The translations under genes were made by a program, and so were the position numbers. From assembly GCF_030848475.1 (NCBI RefSeq), contig NZ_JAVDDS010000039.1:1-36251 (forward strand): a stretch of 36,251 bases of DNA, read 5' to 3'. Shown here piece by piece: positions 1-6,716 of the stretch (the first letter of the stretch is position 1; each line of letters starts with the position of its first letter). Source of the DNA: Herbivorax alkaliphila (GTDB lineage Bacteria > Bacillota > Clostridia > Acetivibrionales > Acetivibrionaceae). Below the pieces are notes generated by a model that was given only the letters and a program-made list of their open reading frames with translations, was not told where the DNA came from and searched no databases.

Positions 1-1
1 G

Positions 2-178
2 GTAGAGATTCTTGAAAAATCAATTGGTAAAGAAGCAGTAATTAAAAAATTGCCTATGCAATCGGAATATGTTAAAAGCACGTATGCAAACAGAGAAATA
101 CTTGGTTATAATCCCTCTACAGGAATTGAAACAGGTATCGAGAGATTTGTTAAATGGTATATAGGATATAATATATAG
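2..178 (+). CDS. NAD-dependent sugar epimerase, C-terminal fragment (partial)
   Basis: The window opens inside a gene whose last 58 codons are visible, ending with TAG at 176-178. The peptide contains a LPMQSEYVKSTYA stretch followed by NPSTGIETGIERFVKWY. This resembles the C-terminal tail of short-chain-dehydrogenase-type nucleotide-sugar epimerases, especially the UDP-glucuronate 4-epimerase group, which end in a similar 'PMQPGDV..TYAD...P.T.iEeGi..FV.WY' pattern. The NAD-binding N-terminus and the YxxxK catalytic pair lie outside the window. Such enzymes make nucleotide sugars for capsule or other surface polysaccharides, which fits the wecB gene at 5141. The family is fairly clear; the exact substrate is inferred. 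Confidence 0.7.
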   Translation, partial: VEILEKSIGKEAVIKKLPMQSEYVKSTYANREILGYNPSTGIETGIERFVKWYIGYNI

Positions 179-208
179 AGAAAAGATGAAAAATTAAGTA
201 TTTAAATT

Positions 209-324
209 TAACAAAATAATTTACAATCTAACACTTGTGCTGTTATATTGAAAATAAAAAAGTTAGATTAAGCCTAATATAACAAAATAACTTGCAATTT
301 AACAATAAAGATGTTATATTTAAA
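209..324 (+). promoter_or_regulatory. Tandemly duplicated promoter/operator upstream of the AbiE pair
   Basis: Two 45-bp direct repeats (209-253 and 280-324) each contain a promoter with a 17-bp spacer: TTACAA 221-226 / TATATT 244-249, and TTGCAA 292-297 / TATATT 315-320. In both, the spacer carries the inverted repeat TAACA-N7-TGTTA (229-245 and 300-316). Further TGTTATATT half-sites lie at 332-340 and, in reverse orientation, at about 274-284. AbiEi antitoxins are known to repress their own promoters by binding inverted repeats, so these are probable autoregulatory operators. Confidence 0.65.
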
Positions 325-354
325 GTACAAATGTTATATTAAGAGGTGAATTCA

Positions 355-1332
355 TTGATTATGGTTCTTGAGACTTACTTGAAGGAAAATATCGATAAAA
401 ATTTAACGGTTAATCCTTGGGATAAAAAGAATAATTTTTCACTGTTTTTGAGAAATAGTTATCGTTTTTATGACATGAAGATTCTTGAAACACAATGTGT
501 TTTGATGGAAGTCCTTCATGATAAGCCGAATATCGATCAACTACAAAAGCATATTAAGCAAATTAAAAATCTTACAGACCGTCAAGTTGTTCTATTTTAT
601 AAGGACCTTTCAAGATATAGAAGAAGAAGTTTAATCGAAAAGAGAATCGCTTTCGTAATTGAAGATGGACAGATGTATTTGCCGTTTTTAGGGCTTGATT
701 TGAAAAAGGCACAAGAACAAGCTGAACAAGATGTAAAGCGCTTTACAACACCTGCACAGATCGCGTATTTGTACTTTTTGTACAATAAAGATGAAGTTGT
801 GAATATGACCAAGTTTGCAGAGAAGATGGGATTTAATTACATGAAAGCTTCTAGAGCACTAAATGAACTGTATCACGCGAATCTAATCACCTATGAGGTT
901 GGTGGCAAGACAGGGAGAAGCAAGGAATATAAAAGAATTCCAGATCCAGACTATTTTTTGAATGGAAGGAAGTATTTAAAAACACCAGTGAGAAAAACCA
1001 TCTATACAAGAACAAAACCTTTAGGTGCTTTGTCTACAGGGTTTGACGCACTGGCAGGGTTATCCATGATCAATATGCCCGATCATCCAGTCATGGCAAT
1101 AGATAGAAAACAGCTCAATGAAGAACAGCTAGAAATTGTTAGGAACAAGGATTTGATAAAAGATACCAAATTAGTTGAACTTCAGCTTTGGGATTATGAC
1201 CCTAAGTTATTTGCAGAAAAAAAGCATGTCGATTTACTATCTTTATATGCATCCTTGAAAGAAGAAACTGATGAAAGGGTTGAGCAAGCACTAGAAGAGG
1301 CTTTGCTAGGTGAGATATGGTACACGGACTAG
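355..1332 (+). CDS. AbiEi-type antitoxin / winged-helix transcriptional regulator
   Basis: Predicted antitoxin and autorepressor of a type IV toxin-antitoxin pair of the AbiE family, about 325 residues. A winged-helix-like segment lies near residues 130-200 (QIAYLYFLYNK, then MTKFAEKMGFNYMKASRALNEL and a basic wing with GGKTGRSKEY), followed by a C-terminal domain of the kind that neutralises the AbiEii toxin. I chose TTG 355 because AAGAGGTG (341-348) sits 6 nt upstream; ATG 361 and the far upstream GTG 346, which overlaps the ribosome site, are less likely. The downstream nucleotidyltransferase overlaps by 16 bp, as is typical for translationally coupled toxin-antitoxin genes. Tandem promoters with internal inverted repeats precede it. 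The family call rests on gene pairing and fold pattern, not on a profile search. Confidence 0.72.
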   Translation: MIMVLETYLKENIDKNLTVNPWDKKNNFSLFLRNSYRFYDMKILETQCVLMEVLHDKPNIDQLQKHIKQIKNLTDRQVVLFYKDLSRYRRRSLIEKRIAFVIEDGQMYLPFLGLDLKKAQEQAEQDVKRFTTPAQIAYLYFLYNKDEVVNMTKFAEKMGFNYMKASRALNELYHANLITYEVGGKTGRSKEYKRIPDPDYFLNGRKYLKTPVRKTIYTRTKPLGALSTGFDALAGLSMINMPDHPVMAIDRKQLNEEQLEIVRNKDLIKDTKLVELQLWDYDPKLFAEKKHVDLLSLYASLKEETDERVEQALEEALLGEIWYTD

Positions 1333-2075
1333 AGAAGTTTAAAGAGTATTTTGGAGATTATACGAATCAATATGTTTTTATAGGTGGCACAGCTTGTGAT
1401 ATTCTTATGGATGAACTGGGAGCTCCATTTCGAGCCACCAAGGACTTAGATATGGTACTCATTATCGAAGCTCTCGATTTGTCTTTTGGAGAGAGGTTTT
1501 GGGAGTTTATTGAAGATGGTGGTTATGAGCATCGTGAGAAGAACGAAGGAGAGCATCAATTCTATCGATTTACAGAGCCGAAGGACTCATCTTTTCCTAA
1601 AATGATTGAACTATTTAGCAAGCAACCTAGTAACATGGAACTTAAATTTGATATCGGGTTAACACCGATCCACATCGATGAAAGCATTGTAAGTCTTTCA
1701 GCGATACTGCTCAATGACGTCTATTATGATTCATTAGTGAAAGGAAAACGAACAGTGGATGGTTACTCCATTATTAAAATTGAAACAGTTATTCTTTTCA
1801 AAATTAAAGCTTGGTTGGATATGAAAAAAAGAAAAGAAGGCGGAGAGAAAGTGGATTCAAAAAACATTCGAAAGCATAAAAATGATATCTTTAGGCTTTT
1901 ATATAATGTGGTCTCTTCCAGTAAAGTTGAAACAGCAGGGGGAATTCAAAAAGATATTATTAAATTTACTGAGCTGATTCTCAAAGATAAACCAGATTTG
2001 AAGAATTTAGGGATAAAAGGAACTAATATTGATGAACTGTTAGATTTACTCAGGGATATTTTCTTAGAAAAATAA
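1317..2075 (+). CDS. AbiEii/AbiGii-family nucleotidyltransferase toxin
   Basis: Predicted toxin of the AbiE pair, 252 residues. The N-terminus has the polymerase-beta-like nucleotidyltransferase signature: GGTA at residues 23-26, then T41-K-D43-L-D45, giving the two metal-binding aspartates. AbiEii toxins transfer nucleotides to cellular RNA targets and cause growth arrest during phage infection; the target here is not visible. Its start codon lies inside the antitoxin gene (16-bp overlap) and there is no strong independent ribosome site, so expression is probably coupled. The sequence immediately 3' of its stop runs into an orphan fragment of an unrelated secreted protein gene, so the pair looks like an inserted cassette. 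Confidence 0.75.
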   Translation: MVHGLEKFKEYFGDYTNQYVFIGGTACDILMDELGAPFRATKDLDMVLIIEALDLSFGERFWEFIEDGGYEHREKNEGEHQFYRFTEPKDSSFPKMIELFSKQPSNMELKFDIGLTPIHIDESIVSLSAILLNDVYYDSLVKGKRTVDGYSIIKIETVILFKIKAWLDMKKRKEGGEKVDSKNIRKHKNDIFRLLYNVVSSSKVETAGGIQKDIIKFTELILKDKPDLKNLGIKGTNIDELLDLLRDIFLEK

Positions 2076-2084
2076 GAAGAGTGA

Positions 2085-2306
2085 TTGAATAAAGTAAGTA
2101 CTGAGTTTCAAGGCATGTTGACGTTAGATTCTGAAAATATACTTGTTGGGAAAATAGACAACAATTCTACAAATCAATTTTATGTGCGTAAGCTCAATGT
2201 AAAACAAGGAGAAATTTGGTATGCAAGAGCATACTTGATATACGAAGATTCTGATGGCAATGTTATTACTACATATAGTAAAGTTACTTCAAAAGGCCAA
2301 ATATAG
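2085..2306 (+). pseudogene. Orphan 3' fragment of an InlB-like secreted protein gene
   Basis: The roughly 68 codons from about position 2098 match the last 68 codons of the gene at 2946-4181 almost residue for residue (LTLD.ENI, GKIDN.ST.QFYVRKLNV, GEIWYARAYLIY.DS.GN) and more loosely the end of the gene at 10130-11839. The 5' nine tenths of that gene is missing. The homology starts within about 25 bp of the AbiE toxin stop codon, so the AbiE cassette, or a deletion tied to its arrival, probably removed the rest. There is no signal peptide, so it is almost certainly not a functional protein. A good terminator still follows at 2372. Confidence 0.8.
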
Positions 2307-2371
2307 TTATATAGCAAAAAGGATGTTGATTTAATATATTTTAGAGATAAAAGACGCATATAGAAGAGATT

Positions 2372-2413
2372 AAACCCATTAATTAATAGAAAATATTAAC
2401 TAATGGGTTTTTA
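2372..2413 (+). terminator. Rho-independent terminator after the orphan fragment
   Basis: A 16-bp stem with one A/C mismatch runs AAACCCATTA-A-TTAATA / TATTAA-C-TAATGGGTTT, with loop GAAAA, followed by T-rich sequence. It probably served the original secreted-protein gene whose 3' end remains at 2085-2306. Confidence 0.75.
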
Positions 2414-2446
2414 TTGTTATAATTTGTTTTACTGATGAATTTCCTA

Positions 2447-2530
2447 AGCGTTGTAGAGTGTTGTGCAACGAAAAAAGAAAAAGCGTTACAAAATGTAACA
2501 AAAAATACAACGAAAACGTTAACGTTGCAA
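2447..2530. promoter_or_regulatory. Cluster of palindromes upstream of a broken AlbA_2 gene
   Basis: The spacer before the pseudogene contains a perfect inverted repeat GTTACA-AAA-TGTAAC (2485-2499), the palindrome AACGTTAACGTT (2515-2526), and several GTTG / CAAC copies (2449, 2466, 2508, 2524). Dense dyads of this kind suggest an operator region for the adjacent gene, now degenerate. No convincing -35/-10 pair was found. The rest of 2414-2574 shows nothing gene-like. Confidence 0.35.
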
Positions 2531-2574
2531 ATGTAAAATATTTATGGTGAAATTGCACTATAAATATTAATGAG

Positions 2575-2893
2575 TTGACTCTTTTGCAAACCAAGAAAAG
2601 TTATAATTTAGAATTTAAAGAAGTAGTTTCAAAAACTTTTTTAAAAACGGTTAGTGCTTATGCTAATTATAGTGATGGAAAAATAATATTTGGGGTAGAT
2701 GACCATGGAAATAGGTGGTAAGACGGTCATTATTGTAGAAGTTAAAAAAGGTAAAGATACGCCTTACTATTACAAAGGAAAGGTCTACAAAAGAGCGGAT
2801 ACTGCAACCATAGAGGTAGATAGATTTGAACTTAGAAGACTAGCTATGGAAGGGATTAATATGCATTATGAAATGTTTATTGCAAATATTTAG
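2575..2893 (+). pseudogene. Broken AlbA_2 (Schlafen-like) ATP-binding protein gene
   Basis: Two reading frames each carry part of one AlbA_2 domain. Frame one (2575-2721, possible TTG start) gives SYNLEFKEVVSKTFLKTVSA, then YANYSDGKIIFGVDDHGN, and stops at TAA 2719. Frame two (2699-2893) continues with VIIVEVKKGKDTPYYYKG and VYKRADTATIEVDRFELRRL. In intact relatives, such as the gene at 6717-8150, these blocks are separated by about 40 residues. An internal deletion has therefore fused them out of frame, and everything C-terminal is lost as well. It precedes the secreted protein gene at 2946 without a terminator between. Confidence 0.75.
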
Positions 2894-2945
2894 AAATACA
2901 TTTATAATAATAAAAGAAGTAAAAAAAAAATCAGGGGGGATAAAA

Positions 2946-4181
2946 ATGAAAAAAGTAATGTTGTTTTTAATGAGCTTTTGTGTGTTTATTTTGATATCCG
3001 TTTCAGTTTATGGTGTGGAAGAAGAATATGATGATTTAGATCGTTTGACTAAGGTTGTTTATGACAACGGGACTACTATTGAATATAAATATGACCTAGA
3101 AGGAAACATTAAAAATATTATAACTACATATGCAGAAGAAAAACCAGAAAGCCTTTTAGGGGTCAGTATTATTGGAAATGGTTCTGTAAATCTTAATACT
3201 GAAACTGTAAGTTTACCTGTAAATTATAAATATAATTATGAATATGGTACATTACTAAAGTTGACTGCAGAAGCAAATGCAGGTTCAGAATTTGCATATT
3301 GGGAAGACGGTACAACAGGAAGTATAATTTCTAAAGAGCCGGTTTATCAGACTTTTATGGGAACAGGTGAGAATGTAAAGGCAGTATTTTATAGAACTCC
3401 TGAAGAGGATACCAATCAATTTACAGTTGTTTTAAACAACAGAAGTGGGAGGATATTGCAATCCACAAATGTTGCTAAAAATGAATCAGCTGTGCCTCCT
3501 GCTAATCCAAGGATGATAGGGTACAGGTTTGTTGGATGGGATGAGGATTTTAGTAATGTAGAATCGAATATGCTTATAAATCCGATATTTGAAAGGCTGC
3601 CTGATAAATATACTATAACTGTTGTCGATGGTGAATTACCTACAGGAGAGACAGAAAAAGAGTATAAATTTGATATACCAGTTAAAGTTATTGCAGATGA
3701 TGCAGATGCAGGGATGAAATTTAGTCACTGGGAGCAGGATGGAATGAAAATAAGCATCGAGGAAAGTTTTTCGTTTTTTATGCCTAGGAGAGATACAGTG
3801 CTTACAGCTGTTTATGTAGAAGAATCAGAAAGTGTTGAAAAAGATCCCTTTATAGCATTGTCAGAACATATACTTGTTGATAGATTAGGGAGATCTATAA
3901 TGTTTGTTGCCAATAGAAATGTTACGGAAGGATATAAACTTTTAGAAAGTGGAGTGATTTTATTTAATCCAGACACAGCATTTCAAGATATGTTGACTTT
4001 AGATACTGAAAATATAATTATTGGGAAGATAGATAACGACTCTACAGATCAGTTTTATGTGCGGAAGCTGAATGTGAACCAGGGGGAAATTTGGTATGCG
4101 AGGGCATATTTGATATATAAAGATTCTAAGGGCAATATTACTACAACATACAGTGAAGTTACTGCAAAAGGAGAAATATAA
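2946..4181 (+). CDS. Secreted protein with one YD repeat and InlB-type B repeats
   Basis: A 411-residue exported protein of unknown role. Residues 1-23 form a signal peptide (MKKVMLFLMSF... ending VYG). Residues about 25-57 read as a single RHS/YD repeat (YDDLDRLTKVVYDNG, then YKYDLEGNI). From about 158 to 300 come beta-grasp repeats of the InlB B type (VVLNNRSGRILQ, GYRFVGWDEDF, IFERLPDKYTI, MKFSHWEQDGMKI, TVLTAVYVE). A conserved 100-residue C-terminal domain follows, shared with the 2085 fragment and the 10130 gene. ATG 2946 was chosen because GGGGGG lies 6 nt upstream; a longer frame upstream lacks both a ribosome site and a signal peptide. There is no LPXTG or SLH anchor, so the protein may be released or held by partners. 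The strong terminator at 4203 makes it monocistronic. Confidence 0.8.
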   Translation: MKKVMLFLMSFCVFILISVSVYGVEEEYDDLDRLTKVVYDNGTTIEYKYDLEGNIKNIITTYAEEKPESLLGVSIIGNGSVNLNTETVSLPVNYKYNYEYGTLLKLTAEANAGSEFAYWEDGTTGSIISKEPVYQTFMGTGENVKAVFYRTPEEDTNQFTVVLNNRSGRILQSTNVAKNESAVPPANPRMIGYRFVGWDEDFSNVESNMLINPIFERLPDKYTITVVDGELPTGETEKEYKFDIPVKVIADDADAGMKFSHWEQDGMKISIEESFSFFMPRRDTVLTAVYVEESESVEKDPFIALSEHILVDRLGRSIMFVANRNVTEGYKLLESGVILFNPDTAFQDMLTLDTENIIIGKIDNDSTDQFYVRKLNVNQGEIWYARAYLIYKDSKGNITTTYSEVTAKGEI

Positions 4182-4202
4182 GGACTACTAAGAAATAAGT
4201 AA

Positions 4203-4243
4203 AAAACACCTCACCTAGTAGATGGTACTTGGTGAGGTGTTTT
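4203..4243 (+). terminator. Rho-independent terminator
   Basis: A perfect 13-bp stem AAAACACCTCACC / GGTGAGGTGTTTT (4203-4215 with 4231-4243), 22 bp after the secreted-protein stop codon. The run of A on one side and T on the other could make it bidirectional. Confidence 0.85.
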
Positions 4244-4384
4244 CTAAATTAAGTGAAAGCCTTAATATGAAAGGCATGTTATTTATGTGAATGAAAATAT
4301 GGAAGAAACATTGTGGAGCAAGTTGTAGAGCGTGTTAATACGACGAGGAAAGGGAGAGCATTGTTTGAGCGATAGCGAGATTTG

Positions 4385-4474
4385 CTAAGGCCCCGAGGAG
4401 TATTTACAGGCTCTAAACTGCGTAACTTTAGTTTCTGGAATATTGTTCTTCATATTTAATATATACACCTCTTA
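4385..4474 (-). repeat. Dispersed intergenic repeat, copy A, with a small reverse ORF
   Basis: Positions 4413-4474 match 36170-36231 at 59 of 62 bases; a diverged relative lies near 35344-35390. Read on the minus strand, the repeat has an AAGAGGTG ribosome site (4474-4466), 12 nt, then an ORF at 4453-4385 of 22 codons beginning MKNNIPETKVTQF. The identical 15-bp word TTAATATGAAAGGCA occurs at 4262-4276 and 4472-4486, flanking the stretch. The rest of 4244-4500 holds a possible structured segment (4350-4412, with AGAGC / GCTCT ends) and a small hairpin AAGGCA / TGCCTT at 4481-4497, but no gene I can recognise. It may be a relic of a mobile element. Confidence 0.6.
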
Positions 4475-4506
4475 ATATGAAAGGCACTTGATGCCTTGGA
4501 TTTTAT

Positions 4507-4535
4507 TTGTTAATGTTTAAAAATAATAGTATAAT
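4507..4535 (+). promoter_or_regulatory. Promoter for the PAP2/wecB unit
   Basis: TTGTTA (4507-4512), 17-bp spacer, perfect TATAAT (4530-4535), 56 bp before the ATG of the PAP2 gene. A partial copy of this promoter region reappears near 8208-8262. Confidence 0.6.
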
Positions 4536-4590
4536 ACAATTTAAGTATTGGAATATTTTAATGATATTAAAGCCATGTGGAGAAATAATA

Positions 4591-5082
4591 ATGTCTATAG
4601 ATGCAAAAATATTTATGTATATACATAAACTTATATTAAAAAAAGAGAATCTTAAAAAACCACTGTACTTTATAACAAGAGCTTCATCAAGGTTTTTTGT
4701 TGTCTTTTATGCAGGGTGTGTTTTGTATTTACTCTTTAATTTAGATAAGCGGTTGATAAAATTTCTTTTGATACCAGCATTGGTGTTTGTTACAGTAAGT
4801 GCGTTAAGAAAGATTATAAATAGAAAAAGACCTTTTGAGGCACTTGAAATTGAGCCAATAGTGTATCATGATACAGGTGGTTCATTTCCCAGCAGGCACG
4901 CTTCATCTGCGATGATAATTGCTTTATCAGTGTACTGGATTCATCCACTGGCAGGAATCTTATGTATTGGGGTGGCTGTACTTACTGCTGCTTCTAGAGT
5001 GTTAGCAGGAGTTCATTATCCATTGGATGTCTTGGGGGGAATTTTTCTATCCTTTGTGTTTTTTAAGCTGTTTTTGATATAA
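4591..5082 (+). CDS. PAP2-family membrane phosphatase
   Basis: A 163-residue integral membrane phosphatase of the type-2 phosphatidic acid phosphatase family, likely acting on undecaprenyl pyrophosphate or a lipid phosphate at the outer face of the membrane. All three catalytic motifs are visible: KIINRKRPF (K..x6..RP), PSRHASSA (PSGH-like, with Arg for Gly), and SRVLAGVHYPLDVLGG (SRx5Hx3D). Hydrophobic segments flank them. ATG 4591 follows GGAGAA by 7 nt; the longer upstream frame has no ribosome site and overlaps the promoter. It is followed 58 bp later by wecB, consistent with cell-envelope glycan work. Its first 8 codons and leader are duplicated at 8263-8298. Confidence 0.8.
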   Translation: MSIDAKIFMYIHKLILKKENLKKPLYFITRASSRFFVVFYAGCVLYLLFNLDKRLIKFLLIPALVFVTVSALRKIINRKRPFEALEIEPIVYHDTGGSFPSRHASSAMIIALSVYWIHPLAGILCIGVAVLTAASRVLAGVHYPLDVLGGIFLSFVFFKLFLI

Positions 5083-5140
5083 TATATCTTAGTGGAAATT
5101 TGTATTATAAAAAATATAGTATAGGAGTTAATATGTACTT

Positions 5141-6244
5141 ATGAAAAAAGTAATGGTGGTTTTTGGGACAAGACCAGAAGCTATAAAAATGTGTCCTCTT
5201 GTTAAAGAACTAAAAAAAAGAAATGAATTAAAAACTACAGTTTGTGTGACAGGTCAGCACAGGGAAATGCTAGATCAAGTTTTAAAAGCTTTTCATGTAG
5301 AGCCTGAGTATGATTTATTCATAATGAAAGAAAAACAAACTCTATTTGATGTTACTATAAATATTTTAGAAAAGATGCAGGCGGTGTTAGAAGAGGTTAA
5401 GCCTGACATAGTATTAGTACATGGTGATACATCAACAACTTTTGTGACTTCACTGGCATGTTTTTACTTGCAAATACAAGTAGGTCATGTGGAGGCAGGA
5501 CTTAGAACATATAATATTTATTCTCCATATCCAGAAGAATTTAATCGTCAAGCTGTTGGTATTATGGCTAATTACAATTTTGCACCTACTAAAGTTTCAA
5601 AAGAGAATCTTGTAAAAGAAGGAAAGGAGCCTTCAACTATTTATGTAACAGGAAATACAGCAATAGATGCACTAAAAACCACTGTAAAAGAAGATTATAA
5701 TCATGAACATTTAAAGTGGGCATTGGACAGCAGACTCATAATGATAACAGCTCATAGAAGAGAAAACCTTGGACAGCCAATGAGAAATATGTTTAGAGCT
5801 ATTAAGAGGATTATTGATGAAAAACCTGATATTAAAGCTATTTATCCAATTCATATGAATCCAGTGGTAAGGGAAGCTGCCAGTGAAATCTTTGGAGATA
5901 CTGATAGAATAAGAATTATAGAGCCTTTGGAAGTACTTGATTTTCACAATTTTCTTTCAAGGTCATATCTAATTTTGACAGACAGCGGAGGAATACAAGA
6001 AGAAGCTCCCAGCCTTGGCAAGCCAGTTTTAGTTATGAGAGATACAACAGAAAGGCCAGAAGGAATTGAAGCAGGAACGTTAAAACTTGTTGGTACAGAT
6101 GAAGAAGTTATATATAAGACTTTTAAAAAGCTTCTTGATGATAAAGATGAATATGAAAAGATGAGTAGAGCAAGTAATCCTTATGGTGACGGATTCGCAA
6201 GTAAGAGGATTGCTGATATAATATCTGGTTGTTATAGTGAATAA
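5141..6244 (+). CDS. wecB: UDP-N-acetylglucosamine 2-epimerase (non-hydrolysing)
   Basis: Converts UDP-GlcNAc to UDP-ManNAc for teichoic acid linkage units or capsule. The 367-residue length is standard. Family motifs appear in order: GTRPEAIKMCPLV at the N-terminus, HVEAGLRT, PYPEEFNR, ITAHRREN, SGGIQEEAPSLGKPVL and RDTTERPEG near the C-terminus. The ribosome site AGGAG (5123-5127) is 13 nt from ATG 5141 but 5 nt from ATG 5133, which opens a three-codon mini-ORF (M-Y-L) whose TGA overlaps the wecB start as ATGA. Coupled reinitiation is therefore possible. An A/T-rich hairpin terminator follows at 6261. Confidence 0.93.
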   Translation: MKKVMVVFGTRPEAIKMCPLVKELKKRNELKTTVCVTGQHREMLDQVLKAFHVEPEYDLFIMKEKQTLFDVTINILEKMQAVLEEVKPDIVLVHGDTSTTFVTSLACFYLQIQVGHVEAGLRTYNIYSPYPEEFNRQAVGIMANYNFAPTKVSKENLVKEGKEPSTIYVTGNTAIDALKTTVKEDYNHEHLKWALDSRLIMITAHRRENLGQPMRNMFRAIKRIIDEKPDIKAIYPIHMNPVVREAASEIFGDTDRIRIIEPLEVLDFHNFLSRSYLILTDSGGIQEEAPSLGKPVLVMRDTTERPEGIEAGTLKLVGTDEEVIYKTFKKLLDDKDEYEKMSRASNPYGDGFASKRIADIISGCYSE

Positions 6245-6260
6245 ATAAAACTTATTAATA

Positions 6261-6296
6261 AAAAAGCAATGCATACTGTATGTTTCGCTTTTTTTT
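6261..6296 (+). terminator. Probable terminator after wecB
   Basis: AAAAAGC (6261-6267) pairs with GCTTTTT (6287-6293), closing a loop that contains CATAC/GTATG, and a run of eight T follows. Confidence 0.55.
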
Positions 6297-6297
6297 A

Positions 6298-6579
6298 ATT
6301 AATGTGTATAAATATTTGGATTGTTTTTTCGTCATATCTTCCTTCAGAAGTTGTTACAAGTAGTTCAAAGAATGTTCTTTTAAGAAAATTAATGTATAGC
6401 ATAATGCAAAGAATATAATTAGTAATAAAAATATTATATGAACTTTTAAATTTTTAGCCTCATTGTGTTTGACATATAGTAAATTGAGTGTACATGATAA
6501 AATCGTAAATTTATATGCTCAAAAATAAAAATTCATGTTATAATACATGGTTAAGTGATATAATGGAATTGATTAATGA
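6298..6579. other. AT-rich intergenic stretch without a recognisable gene
   Basis: No open reading frame with family resemblance is seen. It contains a lone TTGACA (6469-6474) without a well-spaced -10, and TGA-TATAAT (6556-6564), an extended -10 that could drive the downstream remnant and the 6717 gene. Confidence 0.4.
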
Positions 6580-6714
6580 AAAATCAAGACTACATTAGGA
6601 GAAATGATAAAGGGATGCGATGAGCTATCTGAAAATGTGAAAAAATATGTTCCAGATTATGAATATTTACTTTATGACTTATCAAAATATACAGATGAAC
6701 AGATAAGGTGTTGA
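6580..6714 (+). pseudogene. Remnant of an Rpn/YhgA-like nuclease-transposase gene
   Basis: A stretch of 44 codons, open from 6580 with the first ATG at 6604, encodes SENVKKYVPDYEYLLYDLSKY followed by TDEQI and a stop at 6712. This 'VPDY.YLLYDLSKY.DE.I' block is typical of the middle of Rpn/YhgA-like PD-(D/E)XK recombination-promoting nucleases. The upstream nuclease core and the downstream part are missing. Its stop overlaps the ribosome site region of the next gene. The call comes from motif memory and needs a database search. Confidence 0.45.
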
Positions 6715-6716
6715 AT

